A stretch of 64,000 nucleotides of DNA, from the NCBI RefSeq assembly GCF_020921035.1, contig NC_063150.1, positions 28,691,826 to 28,755,825 of the forward strand, read 5' to 3'. This stretch comes from Rhodamnia argentea (Eukaryota > Streptophyta > Magnoliopsida > Myrtales > Myrtaceae). The notes below the pieces were generated by a model. The model searched no databases and was not told where the DNA came from. It saw nothing but the letters and a program-made list of their open reading frames with translations. Positions 38,087 to 49,300 of the stretch are shown piece after piece; the stretch's first letter is position 1, and every line of letters starts with the position of its first letter. The translations under genes and the position numbers were made by a program.

Positions 38087-38095
38087 TTTAAATCG
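38087..38095 (-). promoter_or_regulatory. TATA box of the 37.5 kb inhibitor
   Basis: CGATTTAAA on the minus strand, followed by GGATCGATT, about 96 bases before the ATG. Confidence 0.65.
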
Positions 38096-38394
38096 AGGTT
38101 GAGATTGCTTCCTCCGATGGAAGAAATGGATTAGGGTTTGATAATTTCTATCTTGATGGCCATGTCCTTTTAAGACTTACGACAGCACCATTTAAAGACA
38201 ACGCTCCTATAGTGACGATAGCGAGGCTTTAACGAGGTGCTCCGGCCACATGGCGCCTCGTGATCTCTCTCCATCCGCTACTCCATTTGGCAATTTTATA
38301 ACTTTAGGACAATCCCACCAGTATGGACAAGAAAGCTCAAGAGTTGTCCACCCTTGACTTAGACAATTTTTTGTTTACAAAATTTGTGTAAAAA

Positions 38395-38925
38395 GTTACC
38401 TACCTATGATATCACTGCTAATTTAATTATTAATATTTTAATTTAATCAATTTAGTTCTAAATCTTTTGACGATTTATCAATTTGATTTTTCCGATCAAT
38501 TTTGATCGAAAATTGCAGACGTGGACAATTTTTTGCATTTTTTTCCCCTCTTGTCCTTTTATCTTCTCTCTTCTTTTATGTTTCTTCTTATTCCTATTTT
38601 CCTTTGCCAATGAACGGCCACAGGCGAGAGCCGCCGAGGCCTAGCGACCGACAGAGAGAAATAAGAAAAACAAAAAACGTAAAACGAAAGAACATATAAG
38701 GAAAAGAAAGAAAAATTTGGAAAATTTACAAAAATCGTCCTCATCAGCAGCGATTTTGCCATACGGATGGTTGACGCTTACTAGAATGCTACAACGGCGA
38801 TTCCGATCAAAATTAGCCGAAAAGACCGCATTAAATAATCGTCAGAATGCTTAGAACTAAATTGATTGAATTACAAAAATTCATGACCTAAATTGACAAT
38901 CATACTATAAATTTACGACATTTTT
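38395..38925. mobile_element. Non-autonomous DNA element with inverted ends (MULE-like)
   Basis: Left TCAATTTAGTTCTAAATCTT, GACGATTTAT and CCGATCAATTTTGATCG match the right end in reverse complement (TCAATTTAGTTCTAAGCATT, GACGATTATT, CGGCTAATTTTGATCGG). The ends extend about 150 bases. The interior has no clear gene. The texture resembles the Pack-MULE at 20.6 kb. Exact ends and target duplication were not resolved. Confidence 0.6.
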
Positions 38926-39645
38926 TTTTTTTGGACAATTCTCTCGGATAGCAAATGTTTGTTCGCCACATGCTTCAAAGAGAGAGGGGGCGCAGCTCGA
39001 TCTTACGTGGCAGTGACAAGCAAAGCAACAAAGCCTCGCCCTCCTCTTAGACAACCTTACAGCCGTCGAAAGAGCAACACCGACCCCACTCGTGGAGGCC
39101 CAGCTGTTGAACGGAGCACGAGCTCACCGAGACCGTCGACGAGACCCTGCTCGACGGAAATCGAACGATTCCTTCGTTAGATTCTCAGGACAGTGAATGG
39201 AGGCATCGATGGGAAGCAGAGGCTGAGGATCTCCCTCCCTGATCATGCGCCAATTCTTGCAACCGGAATTTCACATCGATTGGCGACGGCGAAACCTTTC
39301 GATTTTCGATCCGTTGGATCCGAATTAAAACCCAATCGAACACCGCACAATCCCGGAAACCGTGAATCGCACAAACGGATTCCGCGACGAATCTTTCTCG
39401 TTCACAAATTTAATCGAACATCTAAGCGACACTGCGACGGGAACTATGAGTTCTAAGGCTCGCACAGTCTCAACCAAATCATACGGCCAATTCGATGGTA
39501 CACGAGCAGAATTCTCCATGAAAATTTTTAGATTCACCAGTACAAAAAATTCATTTCACAGCCACACAGCATATACACGGGCGCGCGCGCGCAATGGCGA
39601 AACGAACAAATTCTCACGGAGGACGGGGGGAGGGAGCGCAGATTG

Positions 39646-39900
39646 TCAGAGAGTGCATCCGCAGAAGACGAAGAAGCAGCAGAGCATCGCGGCCAGGGCT
39701 AGGGACTCCAGCACCGTGATGACCGTCCACAGCACGTCGTCCACGACGAAGTCGAACAGCCGGAAGCCCCCCGCCGTGAGCTGCGAGAGGTCGAATTCCG
39801 GCCACCGGAAGCCCGCCGTCGACCACCGGAAGATAGTCGTCGGCAGCGAGAAGTCGAATTCCGGCCATCGGAAGGCCGCCATCGACCACCGCGCGCACAT
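39646..39900 (-). CDS. Small predicted membrane protein with an internal repeat
   Basis: 84 residues in one exon. Two copies of a FRWPEFD-containing segment (near residues 10-16 and 31-37) lie in the first half and share about 30 bases of near-identical DNA. Then comes LSQLTAGGFRLFDFVVDDV, a hydrophobic span near residues 55-80 (LWTVITVLESLALAAMLCCF), and the end FVFCGCTL. High GC and a clean frame contrast with the flanks. A TTTAATA element 110-120 bases upstream (near 40000) could be a promoter. The C-terminal half looks like a conserved small plant protein, but I cannot name the family. Function unknown. A 225-residue ORF on the other strand overlaps it and looks less like a protein. Confidence 0.5.
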   Translation of the reverse strand: MCARWSMAAFRWPEFDFSLPTTIFRWSTAGFRWPEFDLSQLTAGGFRLFDFVVDDVLWTVITVLESLALAAMLCCFFVFCGCTL

Positions 39901-40139
39901 CGGGGGCTGGAGATCCCGTCGGTCGCTGCTGATTCCCCCGCTCTTCTTTATTTTCTCTCTCTCCGAGTGTTTGGTGAGGGAGGTAGATATGGAGCTATTA
40001 AAGGATTTGCGAATTTATCGGGGACTGAATAAGAAATGACTTCAGAAATATTGGGGAGGAAAATAAAAATAAATAAAACATCTTTTTTTGGGGTTAACGG
40101 GTGTGGTTCTATCCATCTGGAACACGTGTTCAAGACCAT

Positions 40140-41300
40140 TGACCAAACAATTTAGGTGGGGGCTAATTGAAAATTAGTTCGAGGAACTAATTTTTTTTTT
40201 CCGGGTGGATAAGTAATATTCATATAAATACTTTAGAAAATTGACCATGGAATATTTGCAAAGATAAATTAGGACGCGCATGAAAACACTTGTGGAGTAA
40301 AATTTGGAATAGAAATTCATTTGCTAACGCAAATTCGAAGTAGAAATTCGTCCTGGTTACGTAAATTCATTTTTCAACTTTTGAAGTTTTTTTTTTTTCC
40401 GCTCAAGAAGTAATTTCGAAGCTACTTGAAAAAGTAAAATCTCCAAAAATAGAAAAAATCATCTTTTGCTCGAAAGTAGGAGTAGAAAAATCAACTTGAA
40501 ACTGTTGCCATGTGCGCCCTTATTCGCATAACAAATGCGAGGGGAAAAGGTGGACGGAAAGTGCAAAAATGGGTGTCGAGATTTAGTTCAAATAAGTTGG
40601 AATTTCGATCAATTTGCAAATATTGGATCGCTCCTTCTGACCTCTTAGGCAAACTAACCAAAAAGCAAAAACAAATGAATAAACAAATGAAGTGGTTAAC
40701 GTTATGTTAATCATATTTCAGTTCGCTAACACACGCTAATCGTTTGATAAGTGGATTAAGGCGTGGGTTAGGATAACGACTTCGTGTTGACGAAAGTGGG
40801 GTTCGAGCCTTTTGTCGTGTAGGGCTCTTCTTTCTTGACGTGAGAGAGTTTCTTCATCTTTTCCAATTCCACCTTTGCCCCCCTTCGTCGGGAAGTTTCT
40901 CCTCGAGATCCCCGCCCCCCCCCCCAGCCCTCGGAGCCAAATCCCACGTCGTTTTCGTCCTCGCTCTGTCTCTGGAGCCTTCGCGTCATGCGTGCTGGCA
41001 CGAGGCTGCATGTACGTTGATGGAGACTCAATTGCCCACGCAACTCAACTTTTGAGTGCACAAAAACTCAAAGAAATGTTTGAATTGTTGATGATTGCAT
41101 GTGACTTTGAGGGCACCACTTTCCTTGTAGGGAGAGACACGAGAAGGTCAAATCGATCCGATGCTGTGAATGTGAAGGAGGAGAGCTCATCCGAAGGGCC
41201 GCGAGAGCCCTCGAGTTGGGCCCGGCTTGGTGTCGGCCATGCCGATGAAAAATTACCACCAGAGAAGTCTCATACGGCCAAGCCGGGCTTTGGAACTAAG
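40140..41300. other. Intergenic stretch, no gene seen
   Basis: AT-rich to 40720, then GC-richer to 41300 with a C-run at 40913-40924. ORFs on both strands near 40736-41315 have no recognisable motif and overlap each other. No tRNA: GGTTCGAGCC near 40800 lacks a matching acceptor stem. Confidence 0.4.
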
Positions 41301-41301
41301 G

Positions 41302-42123
41302 GTGCGTTTGGTTAAGACTTTAGAAATTAGCTTTGAGCCTCCAAATCCCTGTGAAGAAATATGTGTCATTTTTTTTGGGGACCATTTCGGTGAAATGCTG
41401 GCCTCGGCCCCATGGAGAAAATATGTGGTAACTTTTTTTTGGGACCCTAAGGTGAAAGTCAAAGGAAGGCCCCGACCTGTCTTGGGCACTTTAGCATATG
41501 CGGAAGGCTATCCTAAGGGTTAAATTTTTTTTTTTTCCCTTCCAAAACTGCTCTCAAACACTTCTTTTAGTTTTTGATTTTGCCATCATTGTTACTGTTT
41601 ATCTTCTTTGTGCAAGGGTGGCCAGCGAGATCACGTGTACCAAGCGATCATCACATGTGGTCGAGTGACCTCAGGTAGCTTTGTTAGGGTCGTGAGACCA
41701 CAGGCAGCTCTCGTGGGTCACGCGACCCAGGTGAGGACCGCCTGAGGTCGCGTAACCTTAGGGAGGGCAATCTAGATCACACAGGCCTCGGCGGGGTTGC
41801 ATGACCCCAGGGCCCTCGTTGGGTGTCGCCCGGGGCCACTTGAGATAGTGCCACCTCAAATGATGGTCATTGGCGCCAGATCTGCCTCATTGACGGCCTA
41901 AGCCCCTTGTTGCCGGCAAAGAGTTGAGATTTTCCTAATAGAACATCATCGAAAAACGCAACCAAAATCCTTTGCAAGAAGAATTTTGCCAAACAATATT
42001 GAATGCAAAGTTCTTTTGCAAATGACTTTTTACCAAACACAATTGCATTTTGAAAAACCAATTTAATCCAAAGATATTTGCATCTTCTCAAATACTTTCC
42101 CCCAAAGCTGAAATAAACACACC
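41302..42123. mobile_element. Possible hAT-like non-autonomous element
   Basis: Starts GGGTGCGTTTGGTTAAG and ends AAATAAACACACC, a weak inverted match of the kind seen at hAT ends. A further ACCAAACACAATTG lies at about 42033. The interior (41630-41850) is GC-rich with many diverged GTCGCG/GACC-CAGG repeats. No transposase. No target duplication was identified, so this is tentative. Confidence 0.35.
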
Positions 42124-42891
42124 ATAAATCTTCGGTTCCAGAGTAGATCTAACCGGTCAGGCTTACGAGCCGCCGGGACCCATGATTAGGAAAATCAGAA
42201 ACCCCCGAGATTTATCAATGTCTACTAAAGTAATGGTAGGATTGAGCAAACCCAATTGATCGAAGGACGAACTTGCGATTGGTGCCTGTTTCCTCCAAGG
42301 GCTAGGCGCGCCGATGCCGTGAACCGCGGATGATCACAGTCGTCGAATGATGCGGATCGCCAAATGAATGGTTGAGATTCATGGGGTGCACTGCCTCAGG
42401 GCAACTAATTCGGCCCAAAACCCCAAAACCAAAGGAATGCTTGGGCTGGATCACCGTCCCATGGGCCTATGAACGGTCCAGATGAACCACGCCCTATCCA
42501 ACGGCGTGAGTAAACCCTAGAGGCTAGACCAGACGTGCCCACCAAGACGAGAGAGGCCCCCGGATCGCCACGTGACAAGCACGTGACACAAAGAGGCAAA
42601 TCGAGAGACGCGTCTACTAAAAAGTAAAGCGCGCCTCAGTGCCCGAAGGAAAAACAAATCCCCCAACCCACACCGTCCGATCCATCGCCACGTCACCGAT
42701 CCGGACCAACGCGGATCCAACGGCTCAGATCGGCGTTGCAGAGCTACCCCGCTCGAGAACAATCGAAGAAGCTGCTCGCCCAGAATTTTTTTTTCCATTT
42801 TCTCGAAATTTTCTGTTCGTTTTTTGTTTGGAATCAAGCCGAGAAATCATCGCAATCTCGTTTTGGCGAGCACGAGGTTGTGATTGCGACG
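42124..42891 (+). promoter_or_regulatory. Upstream region and 5' UTR of the acidic protein gene
   Basis: GC-richer stretch with CCACGTGACA and GCACGTGACA (near 42570-42590), which resemble G-box cores (CACGTG), and a C/T-rich TTTTTTTTCCATTTTCTCG leader at about 42787-42815. No clear TATA box. Confidence 0.4.
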
Positions 42892-44988
42892 ATGAATTCC
42901 GACGAGGAGGACGAGATCGAGTTCGAAGAGGATGAGAAAGTTAGGGTTGGGAAGGAAGACGGCGTCCCCGCCGTCGAGGCCGACGACGACGAGGATGAAG
43001 AAGAAGAAGACGGCGTGCAAAGTCAGGAGGAAGCGAACGGCGGAATAGACGGACGCAACGGCGTACGTGTCAAGGACGACGGCGAGGAAGAGGAGGACGA
43101 TGAGGACGATGACGATGATGATGACGAGGACGATGACGAGGACGACGATGTGCAGGAGATCGTGGACATGAGGTCCGACGAGCCGGTGATTGAGACCCGA
43201 GAGGATAACGAAGTTATCGTGTTGAAGGAAGACGACGAGGATGAAGATGATGACGATGAGGAGGAGGAGGAAGATGGAGTGCAGAGCCAGGAGGAAGAGA
43301 ATGGCGATGAAGACGAGAACGAGGAGGAGGAGGACGACGACGGCGATGACGAGGACGACGATGTGCAGGAGGTTCTGCAGTCGTCTCGTGGGCCTCCGCC
43401 GGTTTATTCCGTAGACGACGACGAGAACGACGATGTCGACGAGGAAGGCGAAGGCGACGGCAACGGCAGCGACGATGACGACGACGACGACCAGGACGAG
43501 GATGAGAGCGACGATGAAGAAGCCGAAGAGGAGGTAAGAAACCACAGGAATCAAAATCTCAGGCAAAATCCCTTCTCTTTTCAAGATTCGTGCTGATTTT
43601 TGAGAAACTGAAAGCTAAAATCTAGCGATACTTACTGCGCAAGATCCGGTGCTTCCTGAAACTACAAAACTGTGATTGAAGAGATTGAAACTGCCATGTC
43701 CGTTTCCGATCTAGAGAAGGGTTTTTCTGTTACCTCAAATAGTGAACAAGATACGGACTTGGGTTTTCCTTCTGATTTGACCAACTGGGTTCGGGTTTTT
43801 CTCCAGATCTAGACGACGATCGGGGATCGGCTCTTGAATTCTGATGCCCCTTGTGCGTGTTGCTTGATGTTTTCTTGATATGCTCCTTTCTGGGTGTTCG
43901 TAAAATTCGTCGGTCTGGTCTCTTGTTTGTGTCGTTGAGTGGTAGACGAGATACATGTCTTCAGTTTTTCACTCCCCTCTTTTCTTGGGGGTACCTTTTG
44001 TTTGATGAAAGAATCGGGATTCGTTATTCTCCTTTGTGCCAAATGTTATTGGTGATGAGTGCTAACTATTGACACGAGTGAATTGGGATGTGTTGTCACA
44101 TGTGTGGTTTGTTGTCGTTGCTAAATGAGTTCTTACGCAGATGTTGTGGGTTTGATTGTTGAATTTAACATTGGTCATATCATATGGTGGTGTATCATCT
44201 TTTTGTCTTGTTTTCTGTTGCGGTACCGTTGAACTATGTTGTCTCCTTTGCTTCAAGATAGGTGTAACTTGTTATTACATGTTCATGACATCAAACATAA
44301 ATGTTACATGTACACATGTTGCTCCGATAGAACCTATAGTTGCTTGGAGATGGAAAGCGCCTGAATTTACGTTTCTACCCAGAGTATGCACAGTCCCTTT
44401 TTTTTCTGTTAAAGTTTGTATTTTTATTGTTTATTATGAACCTAATGCAGGGTCGTTGCTTTAGGCATTAAGGGTAAAGGGACCCCCCATCCCCAAAAGA
44501 ACCCCAACCCCAATGGCTTCAGTTCTCGATTCTATGTCATCTCATCCAATTAATTTTATCTTGTTTCATGATCTTCGTGAAAGCCTCTGTTTCTTTGGCC
44601 TGTGATCTTATTGAACTGCCATCTCTACGAGTCCTAAAAGATATCTTTAAGAATCTTGCGAATGGAACTGCAGGAGGATAGCGGAGCACAGTATGTGGTT
44701 CGTCCCCTCAGTCGCGTCGCCGAGGACGTGGACGAGGACGAAGACAACAGCGACTACCTGGAGCAACACGAGAATGGGTTGGAGCAGGAAGAAGACATTG
44801 AGGAAGATGATGAGGCGGAGGATGAGGAAGATGGGGTGGAGGAAGAGGAGGAGGTGGATGAAGACGGCGGTGGGAAGGTGGAGGATCCACCAACAAAGAG
44901 GAAGAGGGCAGATAGAGATGAGGAGGATGATGATGATGAGGATTCTGAGGACAGTGACGTAGATGAAGAGAGACCTCCCAAGAGATGA
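42892..44988 (+). CDS. Highly acidic (Asp/Glu-rich) nuclear-type protein, two exons
   Basis: Exons 42892-43533 and 44674-44988 join in frame to 318 residues across a 1,140-base intron (GAG|GTAAGA to CTGCAG|GAGG). The protein is mostly D/E tracts broken by short conserved pieces: MNSDEEDEIEFEEDEKVRV, two DGVQSQEE modules, two DDDVQE modules (DDDVQEIVDMRSDEPV and DDDVQEVLQSSRGPPPVYS), then AQYVVRPLSRVAEDVDED, and a basic KRKR followed by an acidic tail ending ERPPKR. KRKR and PPKR suit nuclear localisation. Such proteins act as histone or nucleolar chaperone-like buffers, but that is inference. I remember plant homologues of unknown function with YVVRP and a PPKRKR...ERPSKR end. No breaks. Nearby antisense ORFs are products of the acidic codon bias. 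Confidence 0.85.
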
Positions 44989-46075
44989 GGCCCCGGCCCA
45001 GTTCCTTGTGATGGGTCTTGAGTCCATTAGGATTTGATACATCTGTCTCCCTCCCTATCTCTCTGGGGTTAAAACTGTGACATTTTGCTGGTGCTACATA
45101 TAATGTTTAGGGTAGATAAAAAAAGAACTATTTTTTTTTTCAATCTTTTCTGTTTGCATAGGTTATGTGGAGGTGATTGTGGGAAAGAAGATGGTTTAGA
45201 TCCTTCCTTGTCAAATTTGATTGTAGATGACAAGGTGTTGAAGATTTTCCAATTTTTGCAGTTTGGTGCAATTGCAACCCGTCTCTTTCCGTGGCGCTCT
45301 GTTGGACGATGCAAGTTTTGCCCATTTGGTCTAAGGTCTAGAGTTGTATTTCTGAGCTGTCTTTTTTCTTTATGCCCCTCGATGATTCCTGTCGACCGCG
45401 CGGGAAAATTACAGATTTCCCCGCTTCTTTCTGTCTAGTTTTCATTTGAGTCCCTCCCTCAAGTCTGGCGATTTTTACCTCGTTGGCTCAATTTCTCTTT
45501 TAAGCCCTGCCTATTTTCTTATATTCACCACGGTAAACCTTTGAATTCCGATTGAGCGTGCGATTTAGGAATAACACGTGCGGAGCTTGACACCTCGTGC
45601 TTATTTGAGACCAGCCGAGGCGCCACCGCCCATCGGAGATTGCGATAATCAACCTCTGCCGTATCAACTGTTGTTTAGCATCCTCATGCTCAGATGAGTC
45701 TTTCTCTATTATGCGCGAGCATGAGTCCATATTCTGACGCGGAGGATGAAGTGTTAGGAATTTTAACGGGAGAACTATATTGAGTGAATTTTAAAAAGTT
45801 AAGAATTAGATTTTAAAAAAAAAGTTCAAAATTAAAAATAATTTAAGGGGCCACACACGGCATTGCCTCCCGAAAATAAAAACAAAACTCTACCTTAGCA
45901 CCAAGATATATCGAAAAGAAACTAATTACTTTTTGTAAAACTTTTTTTTGGTCATTTTTTTTTCCTAAAACTTCACCGCACTCTTTCTCTTTTCTCTCAC
46001 GCTCTTCCCTTTGAGACTGTTCTTTCGCCATGGACGTTTCATGGTTTCTTCCAAAACTTTCTGCGCTGGACTTTT
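44989..46075. other. 3' UTR of the acidic protein gene and an intergenic stretch
   Basis: The first 350 bases look like a 3' UTR (T-rich, CATATAATG near 45098). Beyond, no gene, RNA or clear repeat was found. Confidence 0.4.
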
Positions 46076-46079
46076 ATCT

Positions 46080-47230
46080 TCTTCTCGTGATCAACAAGCT
46101 CCATATGATCTTTGATAGGAGCATGCATAAATTGACTCACAAAGCTAATGGCATATGGAATGTCCAGTTGAGGGGTAGTAAGATAAATTAGCCAACCGAC
46201 TAATCTTTGAAACTAGCCATAATCCTGGATAAGCTTTGAAAGTTTGGCTCCCTATTTTCATGTTTCCTTTAATAGATCCAATGCATAATTCCTTTGAAAG
46301 AGAAATAAGCTTTTATTGGAACTGACAATTTCAATTTCATGGAAGCATCGTAGCCGATCTAAATCCTAAATGTCGAACTTCCCATGCAAATATTTTTTTA
46401 AGGGTTTCGATTTCCTATGGATTATCACCTATGATGATAATGTCAAAATAGTACCACAATTCATTTAGAATTTTCTTAACAAATAGAGAATGGTCAGATT
46501 TATCCATTTCAAATCCAAATGGCACGAAGGTTGTACTCAACTTTCCATACCATGGTCGAGGCGATTGCTTGAGACCATAGATTGCCTTCTTGAGTTTGCA
46601 AACAAATCCTTGATTTTCCAAGGGGCAACTTGGACGGAGGTCCATGTAAACTTCTTCTTCAAGCTCTCCATGAAAGAATGCATATTTGGAATAGAGACCA
46701 ACCACAATTGAAAACAATTGACATTAAACTCTACAGTACTCATCTTTACTACAAAAGCAAAGGTTTTTTTGTATACTCTATATGTTTGGGCATATCCCTT
46801 GACCATCAATCTAGCTTTATGCCTTTCAATTGAACCATCACTTTTGTCAAGAGCTTGGAGTTCCTCATCCATGACCTTTCTATCAACCAGCTGATTGTTA
46901 CACGTCAAGAAAGTTTGTAGGCTCAACATTTGCATCTATAGTTGATAGAAAGGTACAATACTATGGAGGAGTGTGTTTATAACAAATGTAAGCCTTTAAG
47001 GGATAGGCCGTAGACGCTTGAAACATGACAAACTCTTGAAGTCGAGTTGAGGGCTGAGATGCTCGGGTTGATCAATGAACTGGAGCTATTTCCTAGACAG
47101 GATCAGGAACTAAAGCAGCTATGTCCTAATTAGGAATGTCTCTCCCATCTCTCTGATTCTCATCAATCACCAAATCATCATAAACAATCGGTAAGGGAGA
47201 AAATTTTATATCAAATCCATTGTAATCATA
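46080..47230 (-). mobile_element. Copia fragment: linker and reverse transcriptase (fossil)
   Basis: Minus-strand translation gives the RT core pieces HKARLMVKGYAQTY, KKAIYGLKQSPRPWYGKL and FEMDKSDHSLFVKK, preceded upstream (47000-47200) by the integrase-RT linker pattern TRLQEFVMFQASTAYPLKAY. The fragment carries several breaks and no LTR pair. It is old. Confidence 0.85.
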
Positions 47231-47262
47231 GTTGTTAGTATTGTCACCACTATTCTCGTACC

Positions 47263-47460
47263 TTGTCAAGCAACGCGGGGCAATACTTCAATGTTCCATC
47301 TCACATGCAATTCACGTGCAAGCAATGTCGGCCATTGTGGGGGTCAATACTTCAACACCCCTCTTACGTGCAATTCACATGTGAACCATGTCGAGCGATG
47401 TGAGACAACATTTCAACACCCCTCTCACACATGCAATTCGCATGCAAACACATGAAATTT
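47263..47460. repeat. Minisatellite array 1, about 60-base units
   Basis: About three units of the pattern CAATACTTCAACACCCCTC, TTACGTGCAATTCACATG, AACCATGTCGAGCGATGTG. It closes with AAACACATGAAATTTAACTA, which also closes array 2 at 49290. Confidence 0.75.
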
Positions 47461-49057
47461 AACTAAATTGTCTTACTGTCCCACAAGAAAAAGACAGAGC
47501 ACAATAAGAGACTTTCAGGTCCCAAGCATCCACAAAGTCATGAAGAATAAATGCAAGTTGAGAAAATAAAAATGATCTCATTGTTGGGCCAGTCAAGTCA
47601 AGTCAAATTGTCGTGTATCACCATGCAAAGCATATTTTCCATATATTTGACGAACATGCTTCACGGATATAAAGAAAAGAGGTAGATTTGTATTACAGAA
47701 TAGAGACCATGTGACCGTAAATGTTGCTTAATTCGATTTTCCTTATGAGAAAACCTCCTGCAGGGTGATTCCTTAAAGAAATTCCATCATAAGTGAAGAA
47801 GACAATCCGTAATTTTGTCCATCTTTGCATCACAAAGTTATTAAGTAGGCATCATTCAATCACTCCACATTCACCCAGACCACTGCATCACGGCGACAAA
47901 GTTTAACTTTAGCAAACAATAATTGCATAAGAACATTTTTAGTACAAACTAACCAAACTAGTTGACCAGTTGTCATGATGCACCATCGGCAAAAGTAGCT
48001 TCTCTCAAGGAAACAAAGGACAATGACGCAAATAAACCAAATGAGGCAATCGAAGGATTAAAAAAACATCACCAGCAAAAGTAAAGGGAAAGGCCGAATA
48101 GCCTCACGACAGCTCCGAATATCAAATCATCTTTCCCAATCTATGCATTTAAGTGAAAAATACTAGACTCAAAAATCAAAATCCATATATGGCAACTTTC
48201 TTTTGTTCGGGAAGCTGCGCCGATGGTCGTTGGATGCTATTCGGCAGTCGAAATCCCCTGTTCTCGGGTGTTGAGAACTGAAGAGGAAAAGAATCGAAAA
48301 AGACAAAGTGGGCAAGTGCCAAGAAGGCCACTTTCTTTGCATCTGTCGATGACCCTTCAATCGAGAGCAGAAGCTCTGTGAATAGCTCTAAATCTTTAGC
48401 TTACCTCCAACTTATGAATAGAAAGCTCAATGGACTAAAACTATGGACATAAGCATCAATCCACGCGCTTTGCAGATATTTCTTTGGAGGAAGTCTTCAT
48501 GCCATCGATAACACTCCTAATCCATATGAGCAAGCAATTTCTATAATCGGCAGAACACCCTTTTGACCAATATGATGAACTACACCTTGTTTTAGGATTT
48601 GGTGATGCATCAACACATGATCAATCCGTCGTCAGATTTTGTCCTGATCAGCGCATCGATAAATGATGCCATTGACATTGTGGCTAGAACTAGAAGTAAT
48701 CAAAAATATCATGTCCCTGTCATTATTGTAGATATACAAGTCCTGATTTATCTTCCTTGAAAATTCAGCACATAAGAACAAGCAACGATAGACTCCATTT
48801 TTTGATCATGTAGTTCTTTTTAAGACTAGAATATCTAAAAAAAAATGAATTTGTATGTGTGAGGAGCTAATTTACTCCCTGATAAAGTAAGTGTGAACGG
48901 ACCGGCCAACGAGCAAAGTACTTAAAACTGAATGAATTAACTCAAATAGCTCATATACATTATTAACCATGTTTGAAAGTACAACCAAAAAGCTCCATTT
49001 GATGAGTGGAGAGAGACCACATGAATATAAAGAACATTTAAAAATCATTTTCGATCG
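47461..49057. other. Intergenic stretch, possible decayed minus-strand exons
   Basis: Mostly non-coding. On the minus strand 48500-48700 reads FIDALIRTKSDDGLI then HHQILKQGVVHHIGQKGVLP and IIEIACSYGLGVLSMA in two frames, and 48170-48370 reads ELFTELLLSIEGSSTDAKKV then AFLALAHFV. These look gene-like, but I do not recognise the family. Confidence 0.25.
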
Positions 49058-49300
49058 ATGTGGGATAATAATTCAATACCTCACCTTACGTGCAATTCAT
49101 GTGCAAGCAATGTCGAGCGATGTGGGACAATACTTCAACACCTCTCTTATGTGCAATTCACGTGCAAGCCATGTCGAGCGATGGGGAACAATACTTCAAC
49201 ACTCCTCCCACGTGCAAGCCATGTTGAGCAATGCAAGAAAATACTTCAACACCCCTCTCACATGCAAGCCATGTGCAATTCACGTGCAAACACATGAAAT
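49058..49300. repeat. Minisatellite array 2, about 60-base units
   Basis: About four units of GATGTGGGACAATACTTCAA, CACCTCTCTTATGTGCAATT, CACGTGCAAGCCATGTCGAG. Same unit and orientation as the array at 47.3 kb. An ORF of 111 codons across it is a by-product. Confidence 0.8.

Noticed and set aside
39362-40039. 225-residue plus-strand ORF overlapping the small membrane-protein ORF
   Set aside because: Low-complexity SNSGHRK repeats come from the GC-rich repeat on the other strand; no domain, and the minus-strand reading is more protein-like.
40760-40812. tRNA-like TTC loop (GGGTTCGAGCC)
   Set aside because: No acceptor or anticodon stem can be placed around it.
40736-41061. Overlapping ORFs on both strands
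   Set aside because: Mutually overlapping and without motifs; codon use is not consistent with a gene.
42847-43584. 245-residue minus-strand ORF, rich in V, I and L
   Set aside because: It is the mirror of the GAN/GAR codons of the acidic exon on the plus strand; such runs give long hydrophobic antisense ORFs by chance.
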